The notes beneath the pieces are model-generated. The model searched no databases and was not told the origin of the DNA. It saw only the letters and a program-made list of their open reading frames with translations. A stretch of DNA of 64,000 bases. Source: Herbaspirillum sp. DW155. GTDB lineage: Bacteria; Pseudomonadota; Gammaproteobacteria; Burkholderiales; Burkholderiaceae_D. The position numbers were made by a program, and so were the translations under genes. Numbering within the stretch: position 1 is the first letter of the stretch; each line of letters begins with the position of its first letter. Positions 19,083 through 27,536 of this stretch are shown here, piece by piece. The stretch is from contig NZ_AP029028.1 of the NCBI RefSeq assembly GCF_037076565.1, forward strand, positions 1,612,001 to 1,676,000, in the 5' to 3' direction.

Positions 19083-20432
19083 ATGCCCACCCGTTTCCCT
19101 GCACTGAATCCGACCTTGCAGCTGATAGTCGCAGCGCTGCTGCTTGTCCTCATGATGACCGCGTGCGTCACTGCCCATGCCCAGGATCGCCGCATGGTAA
19201 GCGAGCCATCGCTGCCGCCGCAGTCGGCCGTCTGTATCACACTGCTGCCCGTGCCGGCCAGTTCGTCTGCTCAGGATACCCGCCGCTTGCAGCAGGCCAT
19301 CGATGCCTGCGGTGCCGGCCAGGCAGTCAGGCTGATGGCCGGCATTGCGGGCGGCCGTTTTGTCAGCGGCCCGCTGGTGATGAAGTCAGGCGTCACGCTC
19401 TGGCTCGACGAGGGCGTCACGCTTGTGGCCGCCGCTGATCCTGCCTTGTTTGATCGCAATGGCCGCTGCGGCACCATTGACGAGAAGGGTGCGGGATGCC
19501 GGCCCTTCCTTCTCTTCGAAGGCACGCGCGGCGGAGGCATCGTCGGCACAGGCCGCATTGACGGGCAGGGCGGCGAGATCATGGCGGGCAGTACGCAATC
19601 CTGGTGGCAACTGGCCCGGCGCGCGCAGCAGGAGCACGGCAAACAGAACGTGCCGCGCCTGATTCAGGTGGTGCATGCGCATGACATCACGTTCTATCGC
19701 ATCACCCTCACCAATGCGCCCAACTTCCACCTCTCCCTGAGCCAGACCGAGGGCGCGACCCTCTGGGGAATACGGATCGATACCCCCGCCGACGCCCGCA
19801 ATACGGATGGCATCGATCCTGCCGACTCGCAGGATGTCACCATCGCCCACAGCTTCATCCGTACCGGCGATGACCATATTGCGATCAAGGCCGGTCATGG
19901 CGGCACCCGTTACGTATCCATCGTGGACGATCATCTGTATTGGGGGCATGGCTTGTCCATCGGCAGTGAGATAGCGGGCGGCGTGAGCGACATTCTGGTT
20001 CGCGATGTCAGCATCGATGGGGCCGTCTCCGGTCTGCGGATCAAGAGTGATGCGAGCCGCGGTGGCCTGGTCAGCGCGGTCCGTTATGAGAATGTATGCC
20101 TGCGCAATAATCGCCATCCGCTGGAGTTTGATACCCGCTATGATGCCCACGCCAAGGGGGATGCCATTCCGGTCTATCGCGATATCCTGCTGCGCCATGT
20201 CAGCGGAGAGGGCGGCAGTCTGGTGGTGCGAGGCCATGATGCGGATCACCCGCTGGCGCTGATGCTCGATGGCGTGGCCTTCGCTGGAGGAGCCATCTGG
20301 CAGGTGGACTATGCGCATTTGGGCGCGGGGCCGGGTGGCGTATCCCCTCTGCCGGCCGGACTGACCGCGCCGCCGGCCGGTGTGGAACAGATGCAATGCG
20401 CTGCGCGCTGGGTGCCGTTTCCGTCCGGCTGA
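19083..20432 (+). CDS. Glycoside hydrolase family 28 (polygalacturonase-like), exported
   Basis: About 449 residues from ATG 19083; in-frame ATGs at 19032 and 19071 are alternatives and none has a clear ribosome site. The N-terminus is a signal sequence (about residues 9-33, LQLIVAALLLVLMMTACVTA then HAQ), possibly lipoprotein-like at TACVT. The right-handed parallel beta-helix of GH28 carries all catalytic signatures: NTDGIDP (about 239), GDDHIAIKAG (about 262), GHGLSIGS (about 288) and RIKS (about 319). Family knowledge: the aspartates in NTD, DD and the histidine in GHG hydrolyse galacturonide links in pectin. It suits a plant-associated lifestyle. It stands alone. Confidence 0.9.
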   Translation: MPTRFPALNPTLQLIVAALLLVLMMTACVTAHAQDRRMVSEPSLPPQSAVCITLLPVPASSSAQDTRRLQQAIDACGAGQAVRLMAGIAGGRFVSGPLVMKSGVTLWLDEGVTLVAAADPALFDRNGRCGTIDEKGAGCRPFLLFEGTRGGGIVGTGRIDGQGGEIMAGSTQSWWQLARRAQQEHGKQNVPRLIQVVHAHDITFYRITLTNAPNFHLSLSQTEGATLWGIRIDTPADARNTDGIDPADSQDVTIAHSFIRTGDDHIAIKAGHGGTRYVSIVDDHLYWGHGLSIGSEIAGGVSDILVRDVSIDGAVSGLRIKSDASRGGLVSAVRYENVCLRNNRHPLEFDTRYDAHAKGDAIPVYRDILLRHVSGEGGSLVVRGHDADHPLALMLDGVAFAGGAIWQVDYAHLGAGPGGVSPLPAGLTAPPAGVEQMQCAARWVPFPSG

Positions 20433-20613
20433 TGGGCCGCGCCGGGTCGGCATTGTTCATTGAACTTACTGGATGGTGATGCCCGGATAAACGCCAAAGT
20501 CATCGTGGCGCGTAGCGAAGAATCAACGCAGAATCAGCGCAGAATCAGCGCACTGCTCTCCAGCGAGCGCCGATGTTTTCTTCCGTCTTCTGTCCCTGGT
20601 TGCGTTGACCGGT

Positions 20614-20961
20614 TCAGTGCAACATCGCTCCGGCACCCGCCTCGAGATCAGCACATTGCGCCAGTTCTTCCTGTTCCTCGATGAACAGCAAGAACTCCAT
20701 GTGATTCCTCGCATGTACCCACGCCGCCAGCGTGCGCCCGCCTTGCGCGTGCGCAGCGTTGATATGCCGGGCCATCAAGGCGCCCAGGCACTGCCTGATC
20801 TCGCCGGATTCCGCACCGGCCGCATGCATCGCCACGAGGCAATTTCTGGTCGCGCTGCGGATCAGGTCCCCGACGATGAGATTGGCTCCGGCCTTCCCGG
20901 CAAGCTCCGTGACGATAGCCACGTATCGGTCAGCAATATTTTTTACAAAATGATTGATCAT
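20614..20961 (-). CDS. Hypothetical protein, mostly helical
   Basis: 115 residues from ATG 20961, which follows a good ribosome site (GGGGAGAAACG). The sequence is alanine-rich, predicted helical, without signal or membrane segments; it contains NHFVKNIADRYVAIVTELAG and a Cys/His/Glu-rich C-terminal part (ARNHMEFLLFIEEQEELAQC). I do not recognise the family. It lies between the GH28 gene (convergent) and the divergent cyclase gene. Confidence 0.6.
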   Translation of the reverse strand: MINHFVKNIADRYVAIVTELAGKAGANLIVGDLIRSATRNCLVAMHAAGAESGEIRQCLGALMARHINAAHAQGGRTLAAWVHARNHMEFLLFIEEQEELAQCADLEAGAGAMLH

Positions 20962-21150
20962 CGTTTCTCCCCTTGATGACTTTATCCCGCTTCGCCAACA
21001 CAACACCATCAGGAGAATCCTGAGCCCTCTGCCTTCGCGCGCCGGATCGGGATAACTTTGTGACCGCCAACCTCAGGCAATCTCTGATGGTGAAGCCCGG
21101 TTGTCCTAACGATAATGGGGCCATCAGACGTCACCGTGCAGGGGAGAGCA

Positions 21151-22710
21151 ATGGGAGTGTGTTCGATCAAGGTGGCGTCCCGGGCAGCCAGGCGATTCGT
21201 GGCCGCCGTGTGTGTCATCATCATCGCGCTGGAAACATGGACCAGCTGGCGCGGCCATGCCGCCGAGATGGAGGATGCGTTCCGCTCCACGGCCAACATG
21301 GCGCTGGCGCTGTCGCAGCATGCGGACCAGGCGCTGGATGAAGTCGATATCGTGCTCAGGGAGGTGCTGGAGCAGATGCAGGGCAAGCCGCTCGCATCGA
21401 CGGACAAGGAGCGCGTGCATAACTTCCTGGTCCGCAATGTCGGCGAGGTGGAGCAACTGGCGGGCCTGTTTGTCTATGATGAAAAAGGCGCATGGATCGC
21501 CTCGTCCCAACCTGTGCTGGAAACACGTTTCAACAACAGCGACCGCGATTATTTTCAGTATCACCAGGCGCATCGCCTCGACTCCCCTTTCATCGGCAAG
21601 CCCTTGCGCAGCAAGTCCACGGGGCATTGGGTGCTGACCATGAGCCGGCGTATCGACAAGCCCGACGGCACGTTTGGCGGGGTCGTTGTGGCCACGCTGG
21701 ACATCGATTTTTTCGAGCGCTTCTATCGCCAGTTCGATATCGGACAGCGAGGCACCATCTTGCTGGTCTCCAACGACGCCACCGTGCTGTATCGCCGGCC
21801 ATTGCGGGTCGACTCGATGGGAATGTCGCTGGAGCATTCGCAACTGTTCCAGCGTTATGTCAGATCTGCCGAGGCGGGCCAGGTCGAATTACGTTCGACG
21901 CAGGACGGTGTGCTGCGCATCCAGAGCTTCAGACACCTTGCGAGGTATCCGCTCTTCGTCGCCGTTGCCGTCTCCAAGGATGAGATCCTGCAGACCTGGA
22001 GGCGACATGCCCTCTGGCGCGCTGCCGGCATCATCCTGCTCCTGCTGGCCATCGCTTACGGGGGTAACAAGATGGTCGCGCAGGTGTCGCTGCGGGAACG
22101 CGCCCAGGCCGAGGCCGTGCAGGCAAAGTCCGAGCTGGAGACGATGTTCCAGGTGCTGCAGAGCCAGTCGCGGCGCGACGGACTGACCGGTGTCGCCAAC
22201 CGCCGTTATTTTGATGAACTGCTGGCGTCGGAAACCGCGCGCTTCTCCCGGTCGGGCGGGGCGTTCTCGCTGCTCATGATCGACGTCGATTACTTCAAGC
22301 AATACAACGACCGGTATGGCCACGCGGCCGGCGACATCTGCCTGAAGGCGATCGCCTCAGCCATCTCGGCGGCCGCTCAGCGTGAAACCGATACGGTGGC
22401 GCGCTACGGCGGCGAAGAATTCGCGGTATTGCTGCATGAATGCGGCCGTGCCGGTGCCCTCGTCGTTGCCGGGCGCTTAATCGCAGCGGTCAGGGCGCTC
22501 GCCATTGCGCACGCCGCCGCTGAAGACGGACTGGTCAGCGTCAGTATCGGCATCACCTCCATCGAATCGAGGAAAGGGTTCGACTGCCTTCCGCGCGAGC
22601 TCATCGACAGCGCCGACAGGGCGCTCTATCAGGCCAAGGAACAGGGGCGCGCCCAATGGGTGTTCCGGGAATTCAGCGGCAGCGGGACCAGAGTAGCCTG
22701 GTCTGCCTAG
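21151..22710 (+). CDS. Cache-domain diguanylate cyclase
   Basis: 519 residues from ATG 21151, which follows GGGGAGAGCA; a start at 21115 lacks a ribosome site. Domains: membrane helix (about 17-34), periplasmic double-Cache sensor (about 40-285) with DRDYFQYH and PDGTFGGVVVATLDIDFF, second helix (about 295-310), short coiled linker, then GGDEF (about 350-505). The active-site loop is GGEEF (residues 420-424). An allosteric RxxD site (RETD) lies five residues before it, so cyclic di-GMP product inhibition is expected. It is the paralogue of the truncated gene at 1-1120. It synthesises cyclic di-GMP; the sensed molecule is unknown. Confidence 0.93.
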   Translation: MGVCSIKVASRAARRFVAAVCVIIIALETWTSWRGHAAEMEDAFRSTANMALALSQHADQALDEVDIVLREVLEQMQGKPLASTDKERVHNFLVRNVGEVEQLAGLFVYDEKGAWIASSQPVLETRFNNSDRDYFQYHQAHRLDSPFIGKPLRSKSTGHWVLTMSRRIDKPDGTFGGVVVATLDIDFFERFYRQFDIGQRGTILLVSNDATVLYRRPLRVDSMGMSLEHSQLFQRYVRSAEAGQVELRSTQDGVLRIQSFRHLARYPLFVAVAVSKDEILQTWRRHALWRAAGIILLLLAIAYGGNKMVAQVSLRERAQAEAVQAKSELETMFQVLQSQSRRDGLTGVANRRYFDELLASETARFSRSGGAFSLLMIDVDYFKQYNDRYGHAAGDICLKAIASAISAAAQRETDTVARYGGEEFAVLLHECGRAGALVVAGRLIAAVRALAIAHAAAEDGLVSVSIGITSIESRKGFDCLPRELIDSADRALYQAKEQGRAQWVFREFSGSGTRVAWSA

Positions 22711-22725
22711 CTCCACCGGCAGGCC

Positions 22726-22971
22726 TCAGGCGGCGCCTGCCGGGGGCGCCTCGTCGTCGGCAGCGTTCGGACTTTTCTCCACCAGCACGCCACCGCGCCC
22801 GATGCGCTGGATACCGGCCGGGGCATTGAGCGGGGGCTGTCCGCCCAGCGTGCCTTCGTGGCCCGCAGGTTCCTTCTCGACATGGGTCCGGGTGGGGCCT
22901 TCCTTGGGGCGACGCGCCTGGTCTTCGTCTAGCTCAGTGTCGTGCTGATCGTTGTGTGGGGGCAGGGTCAT
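22726..22971 (-). CDS. Hypothetical small hydrophilic protein
   Basis: 81 residues from ATG 22971, preceded by an excellent ribosome site (GAGGAGA, 5-bp spacing). Composition is strongly hydrophilic (D, E, P, G, R) with DQHDTELDEDQARRPKEGPT, and it is predicted to be disordered. There are no motifs I recognise. It converges with the cyclase gene ahead of it. Confidence 0.65.
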   Translation of the reverse strand: MTLPPHNDQHDTELDEDQARRPKEGPTRTHVEKEPAGHEGTLGGQPPLNAPAGIQRIGRGGVLVEKSPNAADDEAPPAGAA

Positions 22972-23077
22972 GGAAGTCTCCTCAGAAATCCATACGGTAG
23001 CGCCGTCAGCCTTCCGCTGTTATCGGAAGCGCCCGCAGAATCACGTCAGCGAGGCACTGACAATTTTCCCGCCAGTC

Positions 23078-23521
23078 TCAGCCGGCGTCTTCCGGGGGGT
23101 GCGATGCGCGCTCCCTGATCGTCTCCATCGCCCGCATCAAGACCTCGCGCTCGGCGCGGCTCAGGGTCTGCAAGAGGTGGGCTTCACGCTCTTGTACCAT
23201 CGGCACGATCTTGCGGTACAGCTTGCGTCCTTGCGCAGTGGGTTTGACGAGGCGCGCACGGGCGTCCTCCGGGCTGGGCTGGCGCACCACCAGCCCGGCC
23301 TGCTCCATACGCGCCAGAGCACGGCTGACCTGCATCTTGTCCAGCGAGGTGTGCGGGACCAGATCGCTGGCCTGCATCTGACCCTCTTCGGCCAGGGCGG
23401 CGAGGATACGCCATTCGTCGCGGCTCAGGCCGAAGCGGTCGGCATAGACGCTGGCCACCGAGCGGCTCACGGCCTCGGCCAGTTGTGCCAGCTGATAAGG
23501 GAAAAAGTTTTGCAGTTTCAT
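23078..23521 (-). CDS. MarR family transcriptional regulator
   Basis: 147 residues with the winged-helix arrangement of MarR: helix GLSRDEWRILAALAEEG, recognition region SLDKMQVSRALARMEQAGL (about 61-79) and the DxRxR wing (SPEDARARLVKPT). Divergently transcribed from the VOC gene at 23696. The 16-bp inverted repeat GGTAACAGACGTTACC lies 9-24 bases upstream of its own start and a matching site lies before the divergent gene, which suggests that it represses both and is released by a small ligand. The ligand is unknown. Confidence 0.9.
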   Translation of the reverse strand: MKLQNFFPYQLAQLAEAVSRSVASVYADRFGLSRDEWRILAALAEEGQMQASDLVPHTSLDKMQVSRALARMEQAGLVVRQPSPEDARARLVKPTAQGRKLYRKIVPMVQEREAHLLQTLSRAEREVLMRAMETIRERASHPPEDAG

Positions 23522-23529
23522 CCCGCTAT

Positions 23530-23545
23530 GGTAACAGACGTTACC
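23530..23545. promoter_or_regulatory. MarR-type operator 1
   Basis: Inverted repeat GGTAAC-agac-GTTACC, immediately upstream of the marR-like start codon. It shares the TAAC-N4-GTTA core with 23649-23664. Confidence 0.75.
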
Positions 23546-23621
23546 AATCCGGCATGGCAGCCATGCGCTTGATCCACATCAAGAACAATGCATGCAGGAC
23601 CGCGCTGGCCGGTATTCTGCG

Positions 23622-23664
23622 TTGACCCCGGTTGCACATCCTCCATATAGTAACATCCGTTACT
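23622..23664 (+). promoter_or_regulatory. Promoter of the VOC gene with MarR-type operator 2
   Basis: TTGACC (23622-23627), an 18-base spacer and TATAGT (23646-23651) form a sigma-70-like promoter. The inverted repeat AGTAAC-atcc-GTTACT at 23649-23664 overlaps the -10 box, so a bound repressor would block polymerase. Confidence 0.7.
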
Positions 23665-23695
23665 AATTAAAGGATTGCCATCCAAGGAGACGCCC

Positions 23696-24241
23696 ATGAA
23701 GATCGACCGCATCCATCACGTTGCATATCGCTGCAAGGACGCCAGGCAGACCGTGACCTGGTACCAGAAATATCTCAATATGGATTTCATCCTGGCCATC
23801 GCCGAAGACCAGGTGCCGTCCACCAAGGCGCCCGATCCTTATATGCACGTTTTCCTGGATGCCGGGCAGGGTAACGTGCTGGCCTTCTTCGAAATCCCCA
23901 ACTCGCCGCCCATGGGACGCGACACCAATACGCCCGCCTGGGTACAGCACATCGCCTTCAAGGTAGACAGCGAGGATACGCTCAGGGAGGTCATGCAGCG
24001 CCTGCAGGCCGACGGTATCGAGGTGGTCGGTATCACCGATCACACCATCTTCAAATCGATTTACTTCTTCGATCCCAGTGGTCACCGTATCGAGCTGGCC
24101 GCCGATTGCGCCACTGAGCAGCAGTTACGGCGCCTGGATGAGGTCAAGTGGGAGATGCTCGATGAGTGGGCGCGCACGCGACGCGCACCCAGGCACGCCG
24201 CCTGGATGCATGTGCAGGAATTCACAGCCAGCGCCGCGTGA
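23696..24241 (+). CDS. VOC family (glyoxalase/dioxygenase fold) protein
   Basis: 181 residues from ATG 23696 after AAGGAGA. Vicinal-oxygen-chelate fold: MKIDRIHHVAYRCKDARQTV gives the first metal-ligand histidine (HHVA), WVQHIAFKV the second half-site, and DPSGHRIELA the terminal Glu ligand. The C-terminal 40 residues (LDEVKWEMLDEWARTRR) are an extra helical tail. The family includes glyoxalases, ring-cleavage dioxygenases and fosfomycin-type resistance proteins; the substrate here is unknown. Control by the divergent MarR regulator suggests an aromatic or toxic compound. Confidence 0.85.
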   Translation: MKIDRIHHVAYRCKDARQTVTWYQKYLNMDFILAIAEDQVPSTKAPDPYMHVFLDAGQGNVLAFFEIPNSPPMGRDTNTPAWVQHIAFKVDSEDTLREVMQRLQADGIEVVGITDHTIFKSIYFFDPSGHRIELAADCATEQQLRRLDEVKWEMLDEWARTRRAPRHAAWMHVQEFTASAA

Positions 24242-24281
24242 CCGGTTAAAAATTTACCGCTGCGCCGGGCCATCGTTTCGG

Positions 24282-24977
24282 TCAGCCGGCGTTGCAGGAT
24301 GCCTGTGACTGGCGGGCACGCTTGAGGTGATACATGCCCTGGTCGGCGCAGGCCAGCAGTTCTTCCATCGAACGTCCGTCCTCGGGATAGCGGGCATGGC
24401 CCAGGCTGGCACTGACCGACAGTGCGGCCGGGCCGATCTGGAAGGGCATCTCCAGCGACCGGGTGAGCTTGTCGCGGATGATCTCGATGTCATCGCTGGT
24501 CACGATGTCGGTGAGCACCACGAACTCATCGCCGCCGATGCGGGCAATCGTGTCGGCATGGCGCAGGCTGCTGCCCAGACGTTCGGCGACCTGCATCAGC
24601 AGCAGGTCGCCGGCGGCGTGACCGTGACCGTCATTGACCGACTTGAAGTCATCCAGATCCAGGAACAACAGCGCGAAGCAGGCTTGTCCGCGCTGCGCGC
24701 GGCTGATGGCCCGCGCGATGCGCTGCTGCAGCAGCCAGCGGTTGGGCAGGCCGGTCAGATCATCGTAGAGCGCCTGCTGGCGTAGCCGGTCATTGGCGGC
24801 ACGCGCTTCGTGCAGCTGTCGATGCAGCTGGCGGCAGCGTACGCGCGCCCATGCCAGCATAGCCCCCAGCCCGCCCAGCAGGCCAAGTTCATAGCCGGGG
24901 CCCAGGGAGCCGATCGAGACATGCTTCCAGGCCATCTGGCTGAGCCTGGCCAATTCGCTGTTATCCATCCCAAACAT
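24282..24977 (-). CDS. GGDEF domain diguanylate cyclase
   Basis: About 231 residues. The start is uncertain: ATG 24977 lies 11 bases after AAGAAGG, and ATG 24968 is also possible. Both overlap the end of the upstream regulator gene, suggesting coupled translation. A short hydrophobic N-terminal segment (PGYELGLLGGLGAMLAWA, about 28-45) is followed by a coiled linker and a complete GGDEF domain (about 72-225) with active-site GGDEF and an RHAD inhibitory site five residues before it. Expected to make cyclic di-GMP, probably under the regulator encoded just upstream. Confidence 0.9.
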   Translation of the reverse strand: MFGMDNSELARLSQMAWKHVSIGSLGPGYELGLLGGLGAMLAWARVRCRQLHRQLHEARAANDRLRQQALYDDLTGLPNRWLLQQRIARAISRAQRGQACFALLFLDLDDFKSVNDGHGHAAGDLLLMQVAERLGSSLRHADTIARIGGDEFVVLTDIVTSDDIEIIRDKLTRSLEMPFQIGPAALSVSASLGHARYPEDGRSMEELLACADQGMYHLKRARQSQASCNAG

Positions 24978-25673
24978 AAAAGGCCGCACCTTCTTTCATT
25001 GCCACGCAGATGAATCCTCTGCCATAGATGTTCCGGATCTCGAAGCGGGTGTGCGCCAGCTGGGTCAGCTTCTTCCGGATGCGATAGATGATGGTATCGA
25101 TACGATGCGGGTCGATGATCTCGGCCGTGATGTTGAGCGCATGCATCAGTTGTTCCGTACTGACCGGGAAATGCGGGCTCAGGAAGAGTGTGGTCAGCAC
25201 TGCGCATTCCCGCTCGCTCAACGCCAGGCGTTCATTGTGGGGACTGACCAGCGTGCCGTGACGGCGATACAGGGTCCAGGCTTCGGTCGTGCCGGCGACA
25301 GGCAGGTGCAGAATGCGCAGGCGTCGCAGGAAGGAGCAGACGGTCGCCAGCAGCAGGCCTTCCCTGATGGGTTTGGGGAGGAAGTAATCCGCGCCGTCGT
25401 GCAGCGCTTCTTCCTGCACGGTCTCGCTGAGGTTCTCGCCGATGACGACGATGCCCAACATCGGAAACTTCTGCCGCAGATCGGCCACCAGAGGACGCAA
25501 ACCTGTGGTGAGCCGGTGCGTCTCGACGATCAGGATGGCAGGCTTTTTTTTTGAATCTCCTCTTCCAGCCCAGACAATGCTGTCACAGTCCTGATCGGTA
25601 ATCCGCTTGCATGCAAGGCCTTCAGCGCAACCCCCGGCCCTTCGCCTGGATGCTCTACGATTAACACTGCCAC
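24961..25673 (-). CDS. OmpR-like regulator with atypical receiver, frameshifted at an A9 tract
   Basis: From GTG 25673 the frame reads VAVLIVEHPGEGPGVALKAL (then HASGLPIRTVTA), a normal receiver start, but leaves frame at nine consecutive A on the coding strand (25544-25552) and stops soon after. The other frame then gives PAILIVETHRLTTGLRPLV, KPIREG and a winged-helix DNA-binding domain (about residues 140-230, LSERECAVLTTLF, RIDTIIYRIRKKL). One extra A (10) would restore a single product of about 237 residues. The receiver is atypical: the usual acidic pair and phospho-Asp appear as VEH and VET, while the conserved lysine is kept. The open frame upstream from 25683 is arginine-rich and looks artificial. 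The gene overlaps the GGDEF gene. Confidence 0.8.
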
Positions 25674-25888
25674 GTCGATTCACATCCCCAAAATGAAACA
25701 GTCCTGATAGTCCGCTCTTAACGGATGAGTATCATTGTTGGTTACGTTATACCTGCTTTTACCTGCCCGCAGTTTCACAGAAAATCTCGATTGTATTTCT
25801 TTGTGGAAATGCGGCGCGCGATGATGCCATGCTTTTCGCCTGCTCGCAAATGCGTGCGGCACGGGCCTGCGCAGCCCGCAAAGAAAAA

Positions 25889-25923
25889 CGGCAACCCGCA
25901 GGTTGCCGTCAGGTTGATGACGA
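25889..25923 (+). repeat. IS1182-family left inverted repeat
   Basis: Begins CGGCAACCCGCAGGTTGCCG; matches the reverse complement of 27461-27496 with about four differences. Confidence 0.75.
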
Positions 25924-25950
25924 ACCCCGTGTTTTCGAACACGGGGTTTT
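25923..25950 (+). terminator. Terminator-like hairpin inside the IS left end
   Basis: AACCCCGTGTT-ttcg-AACACGGGGTT followed by TTGTTTTT. It is oriented to stop transcription entering the element from its left side, a common protective arrangement. Confidence 0.75.
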
Positions 25951-25955
25951 GTTTT

Positions 25956-27422
25956 TCAGGCGCAGGTAATTTGCAGATGGTCGATGGCGCAGAAGCCAAG
26001 CAATGCGCTCATTTTTCTCTGTAGCCACTTTTGTACGCTGGCATAGGCGTTCAAGCCCGGTAAAAGCGCGCGCAAGCGCGCCACCAGCAGGGCAATCTTC
26101 TTCATGTTCTGGGCCGCCGCCGCCAACAAGCACTGCTCGGCGACCTTGCGCAAGCCGCGCATGCGGGCATAGCGATGTCCGTGCAATTGCTTGGCGTCGG
26201 CGAAGCTGCGTTCTACCGTTTCCTTGCGTCGGGCATAGATGCGCTTGCCCCATTCGGTACGACGCCGATCATCCACCTTCTCCTTGGAACGCTCCCACAC
26301 ATGGCGCGTCACCACCTTGACCGCATTGGCGCTATTGGTGCATTGCTCGCGTACCTTGCAGCCCCGGCATTGTTCAGGCTTGGATTTGTATTCCCGATAC
26401 CCCTGCCGATTGGTGGTGCTGTAGTGCAAGGACTGGCCCTGCGGGCAGATGTATTCGTCACGGTAGGCATCGTACTCATACGCCCGTTTAAAGAATGTCC
26501 CCGGCTTGTGGTTGGGTGTGCGGTAGCCCATCACGCCGCTGATCTCGCGATTCTCCAGTCCCTGGCAGACGGCCGGTGTGAAATAGCCAGCATCCAGGCC
26601 AACGGCCTGTACATCAAATCCGAACGTCTGGCGCTGACGATCCAGGCGTGCCAGATAAGGTTGACTGTCATGGACTGAGGCGGGCGTGACATGGGTATCG
26701 GTAATGATGCAATGCTTGGCATCGACGGTGCGGTGATCCAGGTAGAAGAAGCCCTTGGGCTTGTCGTCGCGCACCATGTAGCCGCTCTCGGGATCGGTGC
26801 GACTAACCTTGATCTCTTTGGTGGGCGGCTCATCATCATCGTCACGTTTGAGCGGCTTCTTGCCATGCTCGGCACGGTCGATATCCACAGCCGCATCCAG
26901 TTCGGCCAGATAGGCCGAGGGTGTCTGGGCAACTTGAACGTAGTCGAACTTGTTCTTGTTGGCGTTGGCCTTGAGGTGGGTGCTGTCGCTGTAGAGCACA
27001 CGGCCATCGACCATGCCGCGTCCAATGGCCTGGCGCACGATCTCGTCGAAGATGTCTTGATAGACGGTGGTATCAATGAAGCGGCGGCGCCGGTTCTGGG
27101 AGAAGGTGGAGGAGTCCGGCACCTTGTCGGTCAGACGGAATCCGGCAAACCAGCGATAGGCCACGTTGACCTGGACCTCGCGGATGAGCTGGCGCTCGCT
27201 GCGGATACCGAAGAGGTAGCCGATGAACAAGAGCTTGAAGAGTACCACCGGGTCCAGTGCCGGGCGGCCATTGTCGGCGCAATACAGATGCGCCACCTTC
27301 TCGCGGATGAACTCGAAATCCACCGCCGCGTCGATCTTGCGCAGCAGGTGGTCCTTGGGCACGAGCATCTCGATGGTCACCATCTCTAACTCGTGCTGGG
27401 CGGCTGTCGGTTTTTTGAGCAT
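25956..27422 (-). CDS. IS1182-family DDE transposase
   Basis: 488 residues, intact. The N-terminal helical DUF772-type domain (about 15-95, GRPALDPVVLFKLLFIGYLF, SERQLIREVQVNVAYRWF) is followed by the DDE catalytic domain: first Asp in GRVLYSDSTHLKANANK, second in AVGLDAGYFTP, and Glu in KETVERSFADAKQLHGHRYAR. A cysteine-rich insert (CPQG, CRGCKVREQC) typical of the family lies before the last motif. It catalyses cut-and-paste or copy transposition of this element. The length agrees with the family, so it may be active. Confidence 0.93.
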   Translation of the reverse strand: MLKKPTAAQHELEMVTIEMLVPKDHLLRKIDAAVDFEFIREKVAHLYCADNGRPALDPVVLFKLLFIGYLFGIRSERQLIREVQVNVAYRWFAGFRLTDKVPDSSTFSQNRRRRFIDTTVYQDIFDEIVRQAIGRGMVDGRVLYSDSTHLKANANKNKFDYVQVAQTPSAYLAELDAAVDIDRAEHGKKPLKRDDDDEPPTKEIKVSRTDPESGYMVRDDKPKGFFYLDHRTVDAKHCIITDTHVTPASVHDSQPYLARLDRQRQTFGFDVQAVGLDAGYFTPAVCQGLENREISGVMGYRTPNHKPGTFFKRAYEYDAYRDEYICPQGQSLHYSTTNRQGYREYKSKPEQCRGCKVREQCTNSANAVKVVTRHVWERSKEKVDDRRRTEWGKRIYARRKETVERSFADAKQLHGHRYARMRGLRKVAEQCLLAAAAQNMKKIALLVARLRALLPGLNAYASVQKWLQRKMSALLGFCAIDHLQITCA

Positions 27423-27460
27423 GACCGATTAAACAACAAAGCCTTGGCTCTCGCCAGGGC

Positions 27461-27496
27461 TTTGTCATCAATCTGACGGCAACCCGCAGGTTGCCG
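27461..27496 (-). repeat. IS1182-family right inverted repeat
   Basis: Reverse complement begins CGGCAACCTGCGGGTTGCCG, then TCAGATTGATGACAAA, pairing with the left end. Confidence 0.75.
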
Positions 27497-27536
27497 TCTG
27501 TGTGACAGAAAGTGGCCGGCGCCGCGGCCACCAGGG

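Larger units (their letters stand above)
25889..27496 (-). mobile_element. IS1182-family insertion sequence
   Basis: About 1.6 kb bounded by inverted repeats of 35-36 bp. Each starts with the self-complementary CGGCAACC...GGTTGCCG and continues TCAG(G/A)TTGATGAC. One intact transposase gene fills it. Further hairpins lie just inside both ends (25923-25948 and 27436-27465). I could not identify a target duplication; the element may extend a few bases beyond these limits. Confidence 0.85.

Noticed and set aside
20520..20552. Short tandem repeat (AGAATCAGCGC-like units) as a CRISPR or iteron
   Set aside because: Only two to three imperfect units with no spacers and no associated genes.
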